From Pleodorina starrii (lineage: Eukaryota > Chlorophyta > Chlorophyceae > Chlamydomonadales > Volvocaceae): 64,000 nucleotides of DNA. The notes beneath the pieces were generated by a model. The model made no database searches, was not told the origin of the DNA, and saw only the letters and a program-made list of their open reading frames with translations. The position numbers and the translations under genes were made by a program. Location: the NCBI GenBank assembly GCA_030267565.1, contig BRXU01000041.1, positions 1 through 64,000 of the forward strand, read 5' to 3'. Every line of letters starts with the position of its first letter. Within the stretch, counting starts at the first letter, position 1. This document shows, piece by piece, positions 50,801 through 61,100 of this stretch.

Positions 50801-53452
50801 GGGACATACAGGGGTGGCGCAGAGGAGTAAGGGAGCGGAGGGTAAGGGGGGCTCAGCCTAGGGAGGAGGGTTGACTGCTGACGTGACAGCAGCAGGGGGA
50901 TATCGAGTACTGGTGCTGGGTATGGGGCGACACGCATAGGCAAGCGGGGCTGCAGGGGGAGGGGGTTAAACAGGCGGGTCAACAGGAGCGTACTCGGGAG
51001 CAGATATACACTGCCAGAAAAGGCGCGGACTGCACCTTTCTGGGTGATCCGTTTGGGTTTCCACTGCTGAAAAACGATTCATTCATCCATTCATTCATTT
51101 ATTCATAAGGAAAACCACGGCACCAGCCACCAGCCCGCTCTGAACCAACACCAGACCCGGCATCTGGCAATGCGCCACCATCCAGGCTGATACAACCCTA
51201 AACACCCTGCTGAAGCCCTTAAACCCCGAAGCCCCTATAGATGCTAAGAACGAGTACTCAGCCAGGCCTCTCGCTCTCGCTTACATTCCCCCAGGGCAGT
51301 GCCGCCAGCACGTCGACCACGAACCAGCCGGTGAGGTAGTTTGCTGCGATGAGTCGGCGGGAGGTGAGGACTGTGTGGCGCCGGGCTGCGTCCTCGCCCC
51401 TCCGCAGCGCGGTTCGGAAGTTGAAGGGAATGTCCAGCAGGAAGGCTCCCCAGATGAGAAAGTCGATAGCCTCTTTGGAGGGGCAGGCAGAGTGGGAGGA
51501 CGGAGAGGTGGGGTGGGTGGAAGGTAAGGGAAGGCAGGCAGGCAGCGAGGCGGGGGAAAGGTTGGGTTGGTGCGGTATGTGGCTGGGTGCGTTGCTCACC
51601 GCGGCGAGGACGGAAGGAGGGGAGGTAGGTACGATACGGAGGCAACCTCCGCCACATCTCAGGCTCCCAGCAGCTTACGGCTCAAATTGTTTCATAAACA
51701 AGGACAGTGGGTGGGGCCTTGCATTAGGTGAGACCCATACAGTAAAGTAGCACGCGCATCGAGGCTGGTAAGCATTGCATCCCGACGGGCGGCACGGCGG
51801 CGCTGTGTTGTACAAAGGCTAGGCGCCCACCACGACGCGCACCGCAAAGTGCATACGTCACATCGTACCGCACGCGCGCGGGCAATCATCAACGGGTCTG
51901 GACTGCGGGCTCGCTCACCGAATGCGCTGATGCGGTTTTCGTCTTCGTAGTGGAAGCACAGCAGAAAGGTGGTGACGAATGCAACGTACATCAGGCAAGC
52001 AACGATGAACCCGTCCCTGGAGCGCGAGAGGGGGACAGGAGGGGACAAGGGAGGGTAGGCAGGGGCGAGAGGGGCAGAGGATGGCCGGGTCGGGAGAGAG
52101 GACGCAGACGGGTTGGGAGCAGGCAGGGCAAGCGGCACGTGCGCAGCGGTGCACGTGCGCAGCGGCAGCAAGCGACACATGCGCAGTGGCGAAGGCTAAG
52201 TTGCGCTCTCCCTACGTAGGGGTACGTAGGGAGAGCACAACATTGCCTCGCCACTACGCACGATTCCCTCATTACCGGCCGAGCACGCAGGAAGGAAGCT
52301 TCAGCTAGCGCCTTGCCCACCCTCTGCAGGCCGCCGCACACCGCACCTGCCCACATCCAGTCCCTTGCCCAGCCAGACCACCGAGTTCCGACCGAACGTC
52401 ACGGTTCGATCACGTCCGTCATGCACATGACGACAGCAGCCTGATCGCGGCGCGACTCCATCCCCACCGTCCGCCGCCCTCCCCACCTCCACCCCTCAGC
52501 TCACCAGTAGCTCCGAAACCTGGAGTCCGGGTGGATAATGTCCCAGGCAGCCACCAGCAGCAGCTGCCGCAACCCCTCCAGGAGGGATATCGGCGGCTGC
52601 GGCAGGGAAGGGTGCGCCGTCGCGCCGCCGCCAACTCCGTCGCCGTCAACGCCGTCGCCATCTGGGTCCCCATCTGGGTCGGCGGGAGGCCACTCGATGG
52701 CGCTGCGGGCGGCTGCCACGAAGCGCGACCAGCCGCGTGCGACCCGGTGGCCGCAGGCGCGCCGCCTGCCGTGACAGGTGCGTCCACGACCATCCTGGCG
52801 ATGCCAGGCGAGGGCACGGGCAAGGACGGTTTTCTTTTTTGTTGACCAAGCGTTTCAAGGAGAGGGTGAAGAGCGCACTGCATTGGGCCCGTGCACGATC
52901 ATTCCGGTGGAGGGAGCCCCCCCTGCTTACCAGGGCAGGCAGCACAATCGGCGGCCAGCGCCTGGCCGAGCCAAGTTGTTTGTGTCAGTGATGACACACA
53001 CCCCGGGTGCAACCGCAACGCCCGTCGTGCGCGCAGCAGGCCGCTTGCGGCGGGGCCCTGAGCTTTCCGCTCGCAAGTAATGTTGCGCCACCGAGCACAG
53101 CACCACAGCTCCAGGCAAGGGCACTGCAATCTGCCCCGTCGTACTTCGTCGGTGGGTCACTTACTTCGTCGCTGGAGTCCTCGCTGGATTGGAGCTCAAT
53201 GGATTCGCCCAGAGGCCGAGCTCTGATGATCCTGGGGGGGCGGGCCCACCGCTGCTGTGCAGTGGAGCATGGCGGCGGCGCTGGTTCGCGCAACGGCAGG
53301 AGGGGCCCATCCACGGCAGAGGCGGGCGGTCGTTGTACAGCAAGCGATTCTCTGCCGTCGTTTGCCCAGCACGATGTCGGGTTAAGATTGCATGTGCCGT
53401 GCTGGCTGAAGTCTGCCATGCCGCTGCTCGGACGAAGAACCATACCGTCCAT
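44802..53452 (-). CDS. Voltage-gated K+ channel with cyclic-nucleotide-binding domain
   Basis: Twelve exons proposed: 53452-53165, 52794-52505, 52016-51919, 51472-51285, 50770-50678, 50151-49955, 49577-49397, 48060-47913, 47548-47345, 47042-46312, 45703-45551, 45104-44802. All junctions are GT-AG and phase-compatible, and the total is 2,874 nt (957 aa plus stop). S1 is at about 194-216, S2 229-245, S3 270-287 and S4 300-316 (KLLRLIRLARLL, a basic residue every third position). S5 is at about 334-354, the filter TVGYGD at 399-404 and S6 at 413-435. A C-linker follows, then a cyclic-nucleotide-binding fold from about 517, with the cassette FGEYGCLTGCPRTAS (Glu813, Arg822). It belongs with plant Shaker/HCN/EAG-type channels and acts in a membrane. 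The 3' end of exon 10 and the exon 2 acceptor are the least certain parts. Confidence 0.9.
45426..45547 (-). repeat. (GGGGGC)13 plus GGTAC repeat at the 5' end of intron 11
   Basis: On the coding strand the donor AAG|GTAC at 45551/45550 is followed within six bases by about 13 copies of GGGGGC (45547-45469) and then by CGGTG/CGGTA pentamers to 45426. The G-runs could form quadruplexes in the pre-mRNA or in DNA. Confidence 0.95.
45800..45885 (-). repeat. CCTT/CCTCC-rich tract in intron 10
   Basis: Irregular GGAA and AGGA units on the plus strand (CCTTCCTT on the coding strand), about 100-180 bp upstream of the exon 11 acceptor. This is another pyrimidine-rich simple repeat in this gene. Confidence 0.85.
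46312..47042 (-). other. Low-complexity insert exon inside the cyclic-nucleotide-binding domain
   Basis: Exon 10 starts by completing Glu563 and the strand EGRLQVRQYLR, then adds about 230 residues rich in Ala, Gly, Ser and Gln (QQQQQ, runs of Ala, Ser-rich acidic parts) before exon 11 resumes the fold with PGHYFGEYG. Ordinary domains have only a short loop there. The proposed donor AAG|GTACAT at 46312 keeps phase 0. Other in-phase GT sites would shorten the insert, for example near 46680, where GDVVLEMY could run more directly into PGHYFG-like sequence. Confidence 0.6.
47297..47344 (-). repeat. 12-bp tandem repeat creating serial splice donors (intron 9)
   Basis: Directly after exon 9 the coding strand reads GTGCGTGGAGGG, GTGTGTGGAGGG, GTGCGTGGAGGG, GCGCGTGGAGGG. 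Three of the four units begin with a usable GT donor. Twelve is a multiple of three and the units have no stop, so using a later donor would add AWRG-like tetrapeptides to the domain without a frameshift. Confidence 0.9.
48065..49005 (-). repeat. (CCCT)n array, about 235 copies, forming the acceptor tract of intron 7
   Basis: 941 bp of uninterrupted AGGG on the plus strand (CCCT on the coding strand). It ends three bases before the AG at 48062-48061 that precedes exon 8 (ISRSELMDCVEDF). The whole array is therefore a polypyrimidine tract abutting a 3' splice site. It reads as P-S-L-P or E-G-G-R in every frame and is not coding. Confidence 0.98.
49581..49625 (-). repeat. (CAACG)9 at the acceptor of intron 6
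   Basis: Nine pentamers (CGTTG on the plus strand, one with CGTCG) end three bases before the acceptor AG at 49579-49578. A purine-containing repeat here replaces the usual polypyrimidine tract. Confidence 0.9.
50478..50677 (-). repeat. 65-bp minisatellite, three copies, at the donor of intron 5
   Basis: GCCGGCCTGCG occurs at 50484, 50549 and 50614, each followed by ACCTCACNTATCTTGACCA and CACACACGC. The third copy is slightly altered and runs into the donor GTAAGA at 50677. Copies 1 and 2 are nearly identical. Confidence 0.93.
52205..52236. other. Perfect 14-bp-stem hairpin in intron 2
   Basis: GCTCTCCCTACGTA, loop GGGG, TACGTAGGGAGAGC. It lies in the intron between exons 2 and 3 of the channel gene, just after two copies of GCACGTGCGCAGCGG (52136-52168). 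It may be a tiny foldback insertion. Confidence 0.85.
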
Positions 53453-54911
53453 TTCGTTGTAGTTCGTAACACTGTGACTGGGATGTTACGCCATGTACCC
53501 AAGCTTCATGATTTGTGTGTCAAGATCTTTCATGGTTGCAAATTCGAAAAGGACACGAGCACTACTCAAGAGGAATTGGCATCGCACAAGCCGTAATACA
53601 AATCCACGGCATCATGCCTCTATACAGGCAGCATCCTATAACAGATGCACATCGATAAGATAATAACTCCAAGAGCTAGATGACAATATTCGGTGCACGT
53701 TCAGCTGCGTGGAGGTATGTGGCAAAAGGCAAATAGACGTGCCGCTAGAGAGGTATAATCATTGGAATTCAGCAGCCACGGCACTGTGTTCCTTTGCAAA
53801 AAATGCTCGCGTATCAGACTTCCGGCCCACTTCTGAAGCCGTTGCGCGCCGAAACCATGCAACCGCCTAACCACTTTGTCCGCAGCTGCACTCGAGGTCT
53901 CGAGCACACCCATTCCCCACTTCATTTCTAGATTGCCTTTTGAAGTGTCAGATAATGTTGATTTGAATATCAGCGGTGCATGCATTCCGGCAGCCCCGGC
54001 TGCCACACAGGGCCTCACCAGGCCTCACCCAGTTTCAAGCCATGCCAAACGAATTGTCCAGTGTGCTGGTGCGTGCTGGTCTCCCCAGGTGAAGTGCAGC
54101 ATTCTGAAGGTGCAGCTCACAGTCCCTATGCTCCCCTCAACAGTCCGTGAAGCGTTCCGCGACGTCAGCTACGACTTGAACAGAGCGCGCGGGAAGGATC
54201 AGCGCTATGTGCTTATTAGGCAGGGCTTCCTAACCTTCGGACCTTCGGAACAAGTATACAACCTTGCGCAGCAGCGCAGATGGCGTGGTATCCCGTGTGC
54301 TGCGGAAATTCCCTGCGGTATTTCCTTCCCCGCGTCAGGCACCCAAGCCCTTGGGCCTTGGCTGTTTCCCTCAGTCCCGTACTTTTTACCGCCTTGGTAA
54401 TAATGCGCAATTCATTGCAGACCTTTGTATATTGGGGGTGGGGCAGACGGCGAGGCGCAAGGTCCAAGGCGGACTCGGCCCCAAGGTCGCATTAACGGGC
54501 CCTAACGGGCGCACGCGAACCGCGGGGGAAGTACGACACAACTGCCGCCGCCACCAATGGCACACAGCGCAACGGTAATAGCCAAAGACAAAATATCTTA
54601 AGAGTTATTTCTGTACGAGTTTATGTCGTGTAGTGGCTGCGGTCATCGCCGAACATTTTGCGCTAACTACCTTTGTGTTTTGACTCCGACAGACAGTTAA
54701 GGCTCCGCCTTCAACGCTCAAAAGTATAATAAGGGCACATATTACCTATTGAAAACTCAATCAACAGTTTCGCTTCCATCAGGGCGACCACGGTAGCTAC
54801 CCATCGTCGCGAAGACAGCCTGAAAACGTCTCAGCGCGGGACTGAACTCAACAGCGGCGATATACCGGTAGATATGATGCGTTCACAGCTCACTTGCAGC
54901 CCGTAAAGGTC
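53453..54911. promoter_or_regulatory. Shared intergenic region between two divergent genes
   Basis: The channel gene reads left from 53452 and the LOTUS gene reads right from 54912, so both promoters should lie in these 1,459 bp. No TATA box or operator can be named with confidence. A plus-strand open frame at 53876-54400 (no ATG; contains VREAFRDVSYDLNRARGKDQ) has some protein character but no recognised domain and is left unassigned. AT content is higher near 54590-54780. Confidence 0.45.
54874..54906 (+). CDS. Possible upstream open reading frame of the LOTUS gene
   Basis: Two consecutive ATGs at 54874 and 54877 open a frame that stops with TAA at 54904-54906, giving a ten-residue peptide that ends five bases before the main ATG at 54912. 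If it is in the mature 5' UTR it could reduce translation of the main frame. An AG at 54898 offers an alternative reading as a 5' UTR splice acceptor, which would remove it. Confidence 0.3.
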   Translation: MMRSQLTCSP

Positions 54912-57900
54912 ATGGACCCGAGGTTCGTGCACCGCGTGCGGCGCTTGCTGCTGCACCATCGGGACGGTCTGCCCCTCAGCAGGGTTCCGCAGGAATGGCA
55001 GGCAGCTTACGGGGCTCCCTTGGACCCTGCCGTCCACGGCCATACGACATTCTACCACTTGCTCGCTGCGGCGCCGGAGGCAGTCCGATTGGTGCCGAAA
55101 TCTCCAGAGCCCATTGCAACGGCGGTCCTGACAGCAGCTGGAGCCGAGGAGCTGGTTCAATATGTGTGGAAGGAGCTTCTTGACTCCGATGCAGCAGGCG
55201 GCTCCAGGGCCGGGGCTCGGGGTGCCCAGCCTCGGGGGCGCCACTTGTCTTTCGAGGCGGTCACAGCCTGGCTCGATTACTACCTGGCCGGAGGGTGAGG
55301 ACCCTGGAGGCCTCTGTTTGTGTATGTATGTGTGTAGGCGTGTGGATCTCGGGGGAAAGCGGGGTTTCGGTCGTTGCTCGGCCCCCCGCCGCAGCGCAGA
55401 AGTCCCGTTCTTCGCTTCTTTGTCGGTTTCGGAGCCTGGTCCCGACGTGCCTCTGCGTAACCTCTGCGTAGCCAGGGCTGCTAGCATCCTCCCAGCCGCC
55501 CGCCACCTGTTGTAAGACATTTTGACGAACGGCCCGCAGGCACCTCGAGGTGCCCGGCCGTCGGTCGGACATCCAGGCGCTCCAGACCCGTTGTCAATGG
55601 ATGGCGAAGGCAGCCTTGTGGAATGGCGAAGGCAGCTTGTCACGTCGCCGCTCATATCGCGCGCGGTGAAATGTAGCCAGTATTAACTGATATCTATCCG
55701 TGTGCGCATCTTCACTCCTCCTCTGCAAGGGCTTACTTTGTACGCCTCATGATGCGCACAACCCCCTCCCCTCCTCCTTCCCCTCCCCTCGCCCCCCCCC
55801 CTACCAGGACGTTTGCGTCACTCGGCCTGGCCCCGCCGCGCGCCCTGACGGAGCTGATGCGCCTGGACCGGCGCGTGAGTACGGCAATCACGGCATACTG
55901 CGCTTCCAGGTACGGCCCGGGGAGCGGGATATGTCGTACACACTGCCCTTGGTTCTGGAGCTTGGTTTTGGCTTCCGTACCTGGAAGCACTGGTGCCAAC
56001 CCAAGACAGAGTTCAAGAGCGGGTCCGTGTGGATCACACCACCCATCACCCACCACCCACGCGCCGGGTGGCCACCCACACGCCCATGCTGGCATGCACG
56101 GAGCCACCCTCTCTCCCCCATCCCACGCGCCCATGCTATGCACGAAGCCACCCTCTCTCCCCTCCCCCCTCCCCCCGTGCCCCCAGGTGTGTGGTCACTC
56201 TGTGGGACCTGGAGCGACACATCTGTCGAACGGAGGTCGTCAGCGCCTATGAGGACCTGCGCCTGGGGCCCCTGGCGGAGCATCCGGAGGTGCGGCGCAT
56301 CTTCTTCGTCATGCCATCCCAGCCCCCGCAACAGCCCCGGCGGCAGCAGCAGGGCAAAGCCCAGGCGCCGGCCGCCGCCGCCGCCTCCGGCGGCGGCGGC
56401 GGCGGCGGCGGGAGGAAGCACACGCACAAGCCGAGCCAGGGCCCCCAGCAGCAGCAGCAGCAGGAGGCGGCGGAGCCGCCGCCGGCGCCGCCGGGCCCGT
56501 TCCCGCGCGTCACGGCGTATGATGTGGCAGCTGCCGTACGTCAGCAGATAGCCGAGCATGGCCTTGAGTACTGCCGCAATTGCGCCGCGGCTGGTGTGGC
56601 GGCGGGGGGCGGCGATAAGCAACTGCGGCAGGTACTGCGGCGAGTCGCGGCGGCGGTAGCGGCGGCGGCGGACGCGCAGGTGGCTGGCGGCGGCGGTTTC
56701 GCTGACCTGGTTTCAGAGGATCGCGCCTGGGCGCTGCAGTGGCGGTTGGGGGTGGTTATCAACGACCTGCTCCTGTACGTCAATATCGCCGCAGCAGCGA
56801 TCCAGGACGAGCAGAAGGCGGCGCTGCGCGGCGTCTCGGGGGCGCCACGAGAGCCGCCGCCGTCGACGGCGGCGGCGGCGACGGCGACGGCGGGCGGCGT
56901 TGCGGGCTCGCGCGACCTGCCGCTACCGGTTGACCAGGAGACCTACGGCTTCTTGACGCCGGAGCAGCAGACGGCGATGGGCCGTCGAGAGCCGAAGGTG
57001 GGGCGGGGCGGGAGGGGGCCGGGAGTGGAGTGGGGCCAGAATGGAGTGGGATGTGGGGAGATAAGGCCCCCCTGCAGGTCAGGGCGTAGGCGTATGCTTC
57101 TCTGCAGGAGTTGGGGCCTGGTAGTGGCTTAAGGTTTTAGTTGGCTTAAGGTTTTAGTGTTTTAGGGTCTTTTTAGGGTTTTAGGGTTTTAGGGCTTCAG
57201 TTTCCCTGTGGTAGTTGGGCCTGGTGCGCGATGGCTTCGACCGTTGGGGCGGGGGGGCTCGTCCTGCTCGATGGGTCGTCGTACCAGCGGGCGGTACGAT
57301 GAGTTTGCAGTACGATGGGCGAGGGGTGGTGGAGGGGAGTTGACCACCTTGAGGTTAGGAGAGACAGCCCCCAAGATGCGAGCGGTAGACCGCATCCCTC
57401 CCTTTGGCTTTGCAAGGCGTTGGACCTGGTCCAAACGCCCTCTCTCCCCTTCCCCAGCTGGCCCCCCCACGAGTACAAAAACCAAACCAGCCAGCCATAT
57501 TTCCTCCAGGTCTCCAGGCAGAAAGCAAGGACCCGATCAATCAATCCTCCTCTCCCTCATCTTTCCCCTTTCGCGTTCTTTCGCCCCCAATCAGCGGGTC
57601 AACGACCGAGTGGCGGAGAGGGACTTGCCGAGGATGTCAGGGCGGGTTTCGGAGGCTCTGAGAACGATCCGCAAGGAGCGGCAGGTCGACGTGGCGGGGG
57701 CTGATGTGGCTGATGGTGGCGGTGGCGGCGGCGGCAGCGGCGGCGGCGGCGCCTGCAGCCTGGGAAGCGGGAAGCGGGAGCGGAAGCAGAGGGCGTTGCG
57801 GTCGCAGGAGGCGGAAGTGGAGAAGGCTGTGGAAGAGCCCGCCGGGAAGCTGCCGTCAGCTAGAGTCCTAATTAGGAAGCACCTCGAAAAGGTAAGAGCG

Positions 57901-58118
57901 CTGCGAGTCCGCCGGGGCGGGGTGGGGGCCGCTGCCGCTGCCGCGGCTGCGGGGCGGTAGCTGCCGGAGGTGAGCGAGAGCTGCAGCGGGAGAGACATTG
58001 GCGGGAAGCGCGGTGAAGGATCCAAAAGAAACCGTGTCGTCTGTCCCCGTCGCACGCCACGCCTGCCTGTGTTTGTGGGTGGGTGGGTGGGTGGGTGCGG
58101 CGTGCATGACCCAGCTGT

Positions 58119-58194
<76 letters not shown>

Positions 58195-61100
58195 GCTGCT
58201 TCGGTGCGCGATCTGGCCACGATTTGATGCGCGGCGGCGTTGCAGCGCTAGACGACAAGGAGGAGAGTCATTTGAGTCATTCATTCATTGATTCATTTAT
58301 GCAATGATTCACTTCATTGATTCATGGATTACCATTTCCCGTAGCAGCTTGCGGTACCGGTCCAGCCCTGCCCCTCCCCCCACTCCTTCCGGTTCACCTC
58401 TGAGGTTTCATCATCAATTATCCCCCCGCTCCCGCGCTTTCTCTCATCTCTCTCTCCCTCCTCCAGTCTTACAAAGTTCGGGGCCGCTTGGGGAAGCCTC
58501 AACTGCAGGTGCGCGCTTGCGTGCGTGTGTTCGTGCGAGGCGCCTTGCTTGAACGCGGCCCCCAGTGGCTCAAACCACGACACGGAATGTCTGTGTGTGT
58601 GTGCGCCCGCGGCCGGGTAACGCAACGCCGCGGCAACGCAACGCGCCTGGAGCCTGGCACGCCGTGTTGCTCCTCCCGCGGCCTTGTCGTGCTGTGACCC
58701 CTTTGGGCTTTTGTTGCGGAGTTGCGGTGACTTCGGGTTTTAGGTTGTGCTTCCAGCGCGCGCGCGATGTATCAACTAACCCCAGCCGTGACATACGTAT
58801 GTACAGCCAATTTAGGCACTTCAGTATCGGCACCGCCAACTGACACGCAGCCATCCCGAGGCGCCCGAATCGCACGGTCCCGGCGCCCCTGCTCCTTGTC
58901 GTTGGTATTGTGGTGGTTGTTGCCGTTGTTTCAGTTGGAGCTTTCGTTGCATCTTTGGATCCATTGGGCCCAACCAACGGCACCAACGAACCGAAACACG
59001 ACAGGTCGTCCTGCAGCGGATCATTCGGGAGGCGCTGAGCCGGCCCCGCTCGCAGCGCCAGTCCGAGGCCGATTACTTCAAGGCGGCGGCGCTGGAGGTG
59101 GCACGCAAATTCCTGGGTGGGTGGGTGGGTGTGCGGGTGGGTGGGTGGGTGGGTGTGCGGGTGATGAGAGCCCTCGACAATCTGCTCCCGACTGGATATC
59201 TCTTCTGGTCACTTATTAGGGTGCTCCTTGGTTTCGGGTTTATTGATTATTTCTGGTTCGATGTATTTCGATGGAAAAGGTGGCGAGAGCGCCCTGCAGT
59301 GCTAGAACAATAACCCAGTAGTACGGCGGGTTTGCGGCAGTATGGAAGACCGTACGCCGCAGTCAACATCGTACGGTCTCGTAAAACCTGTCCACCATCC
59401 ATTCCTCATCCATTCTTCATTCATCTCGTTTTTTTTCCACTGCACAATCAGCCCTGCCCATTCGTTGATTCATTTATTCCTTTTCTTCCACTGCACAAGG
59501 AACCCCGAAGTCGGAGCCCTCTTAAAAGTCAGAAGTCGTGCTGGCGCGCGCTTACGCGCCGTGTTTCCAATCCTGTGAACTTCCCGTCTCACGCCGCCTT
59601 GACCTGCCGCACGACCGGCACACATACATGACGCGGAAAGGACGCGGCCTGCCCGCCCCTCCCCGGCATACCAACACGCCATTCGCCCGCCCGGCCGCCC
59701 GCAGTCCCCATCGCGCATGTGAAGGCCGTGCTCAAGCCCGGCGGCATCAGCTCCAAGCACCTGGGGGCGCTGGCGGAGCTCGCGGCCGGCGGCCGCGACC
59801 GCGTCGCGCGGTTCGAGGCTTCGCTGCCTGAGGGCGCGCGCAAGGGCGTCGAAGTCCTCGGGCCCAAGCTGTCGATGCACGAGGGTTTCCTCATGATGCT
59901 ACGGGCCATACACGCCGCCATGCGCGGCGAGACGCCGCCGGTGCAGGAGACTCAGATGGCGGCGTTTCGGAAGTGGGAGGCAGCGGCAGGCGGCGGCGGC
60001 GGCGGCGGCGGAGACGGCGGCGGCGGGCAGCGGCAGGGGGCGGGTGTGTCCGGGGGCGGTGACGCTGGCGACGGCGGAAAGGGGAAGGGCGGCGCCGGCG
60101 CGACGGCGGCGACTATGGAGGAGGAAGAGGAGGAGGAGGCGTTTTGGAGCCGCCTGTCCTCGGTGATGCCGTACCCGGCCATCGCACTGAAAGCCAAGCT
60201 GTCTTCGAAGCAGGGCGTGACCCGGAAACACATCGCGCAGGTGTGTGCTACTGAGCGTACAGCTAGTAACCGTCCGCTGCCTTGGGCTCGACGGTCACCG
60301 TATGCGCGGACTTGGCTTCGATACCCCTGTGGGTACGGCAAGTGCGTGCCACTGAGTGTACCGCTACCTGCCTTGGGCTCGCTCCTCGCTGGTCACCGTA
60401 TGCGCGGACTGTACCCCCGCTGTACCTTTCTTCGTTTGGCTCCCTACCTGCACATACGCAGCACATCTGTGGCACATCTGCTGGAATAAAGGCCTGGAGC
60501 TCCAGTGCCGTCTTTTACCAACACCCAACCCGCATACCTAAGTCCAACGCCCCCGCGACAAATGATGATGATGATTATTGTGACGATGTTGTGGATGGTG
60601 GTGATGTTGATGGTGATGTTGATGATGTCCAGGCGTTCGGAGTGCCCGCTGACACACTGGACGAGGCGCAGCTGCAGGTACGGCAATGCGCAGCTGAAGG
60701 ACCCTTGTCTGCCCCGCGTCTGCCCCCTGGCCGCCCCTGCCCCCCCCTCCCTGTGACGAGACGGCCTTCTTCTGTTACTTTTGCCGTTCACGGGCTCCGG
60801 CCTATACGTGGATAACCCCTACCCCCTTGTGGCATATGGGTGTTGCACGCCGCGGGCAAGAATTCCCCGGAGGATCAGGACCGGGCGCCGACGACGGGGC
60901 CGGGCTTTGTTTCGGGCGGGCCTGGATAACGAAGTCAAAACAAATGCATGTGCCAGAGGGCCGCGGTTTTGCACCTCTGCACCTCTGACCGTATCGGTAT
61001 ACGGTGTTGTTGCCAGTCCACACGAAAAGAGTGCTTGGTGGTTCAGGGTCCGCTCGCTGACGCCGTCTCTGTCCCCTTGTTGTGGTACCGTATCTTTTTT

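Noticed and set aside
52301..52492. Extra channel exon with TVTFGRNSVVWLGKG
   Set aside because: Exons 2 and 3 join in phase across it to give SYW-DGFIV, which fits the family; this piece lies in the intron.
53876..54400. Stand-alone gene between the divergent pair
   Set aside because: No ATG at its start, no recognised domain and no clear splice context; kept only as an unassigned frame.
55875..55880. Donor GTGAGT after ...LDRR in the LOTUS gene
   Set aside because: It leaves phase 0, but the next acceptor needs phase 2; the donor GTACGG at 55910 satisfies it.
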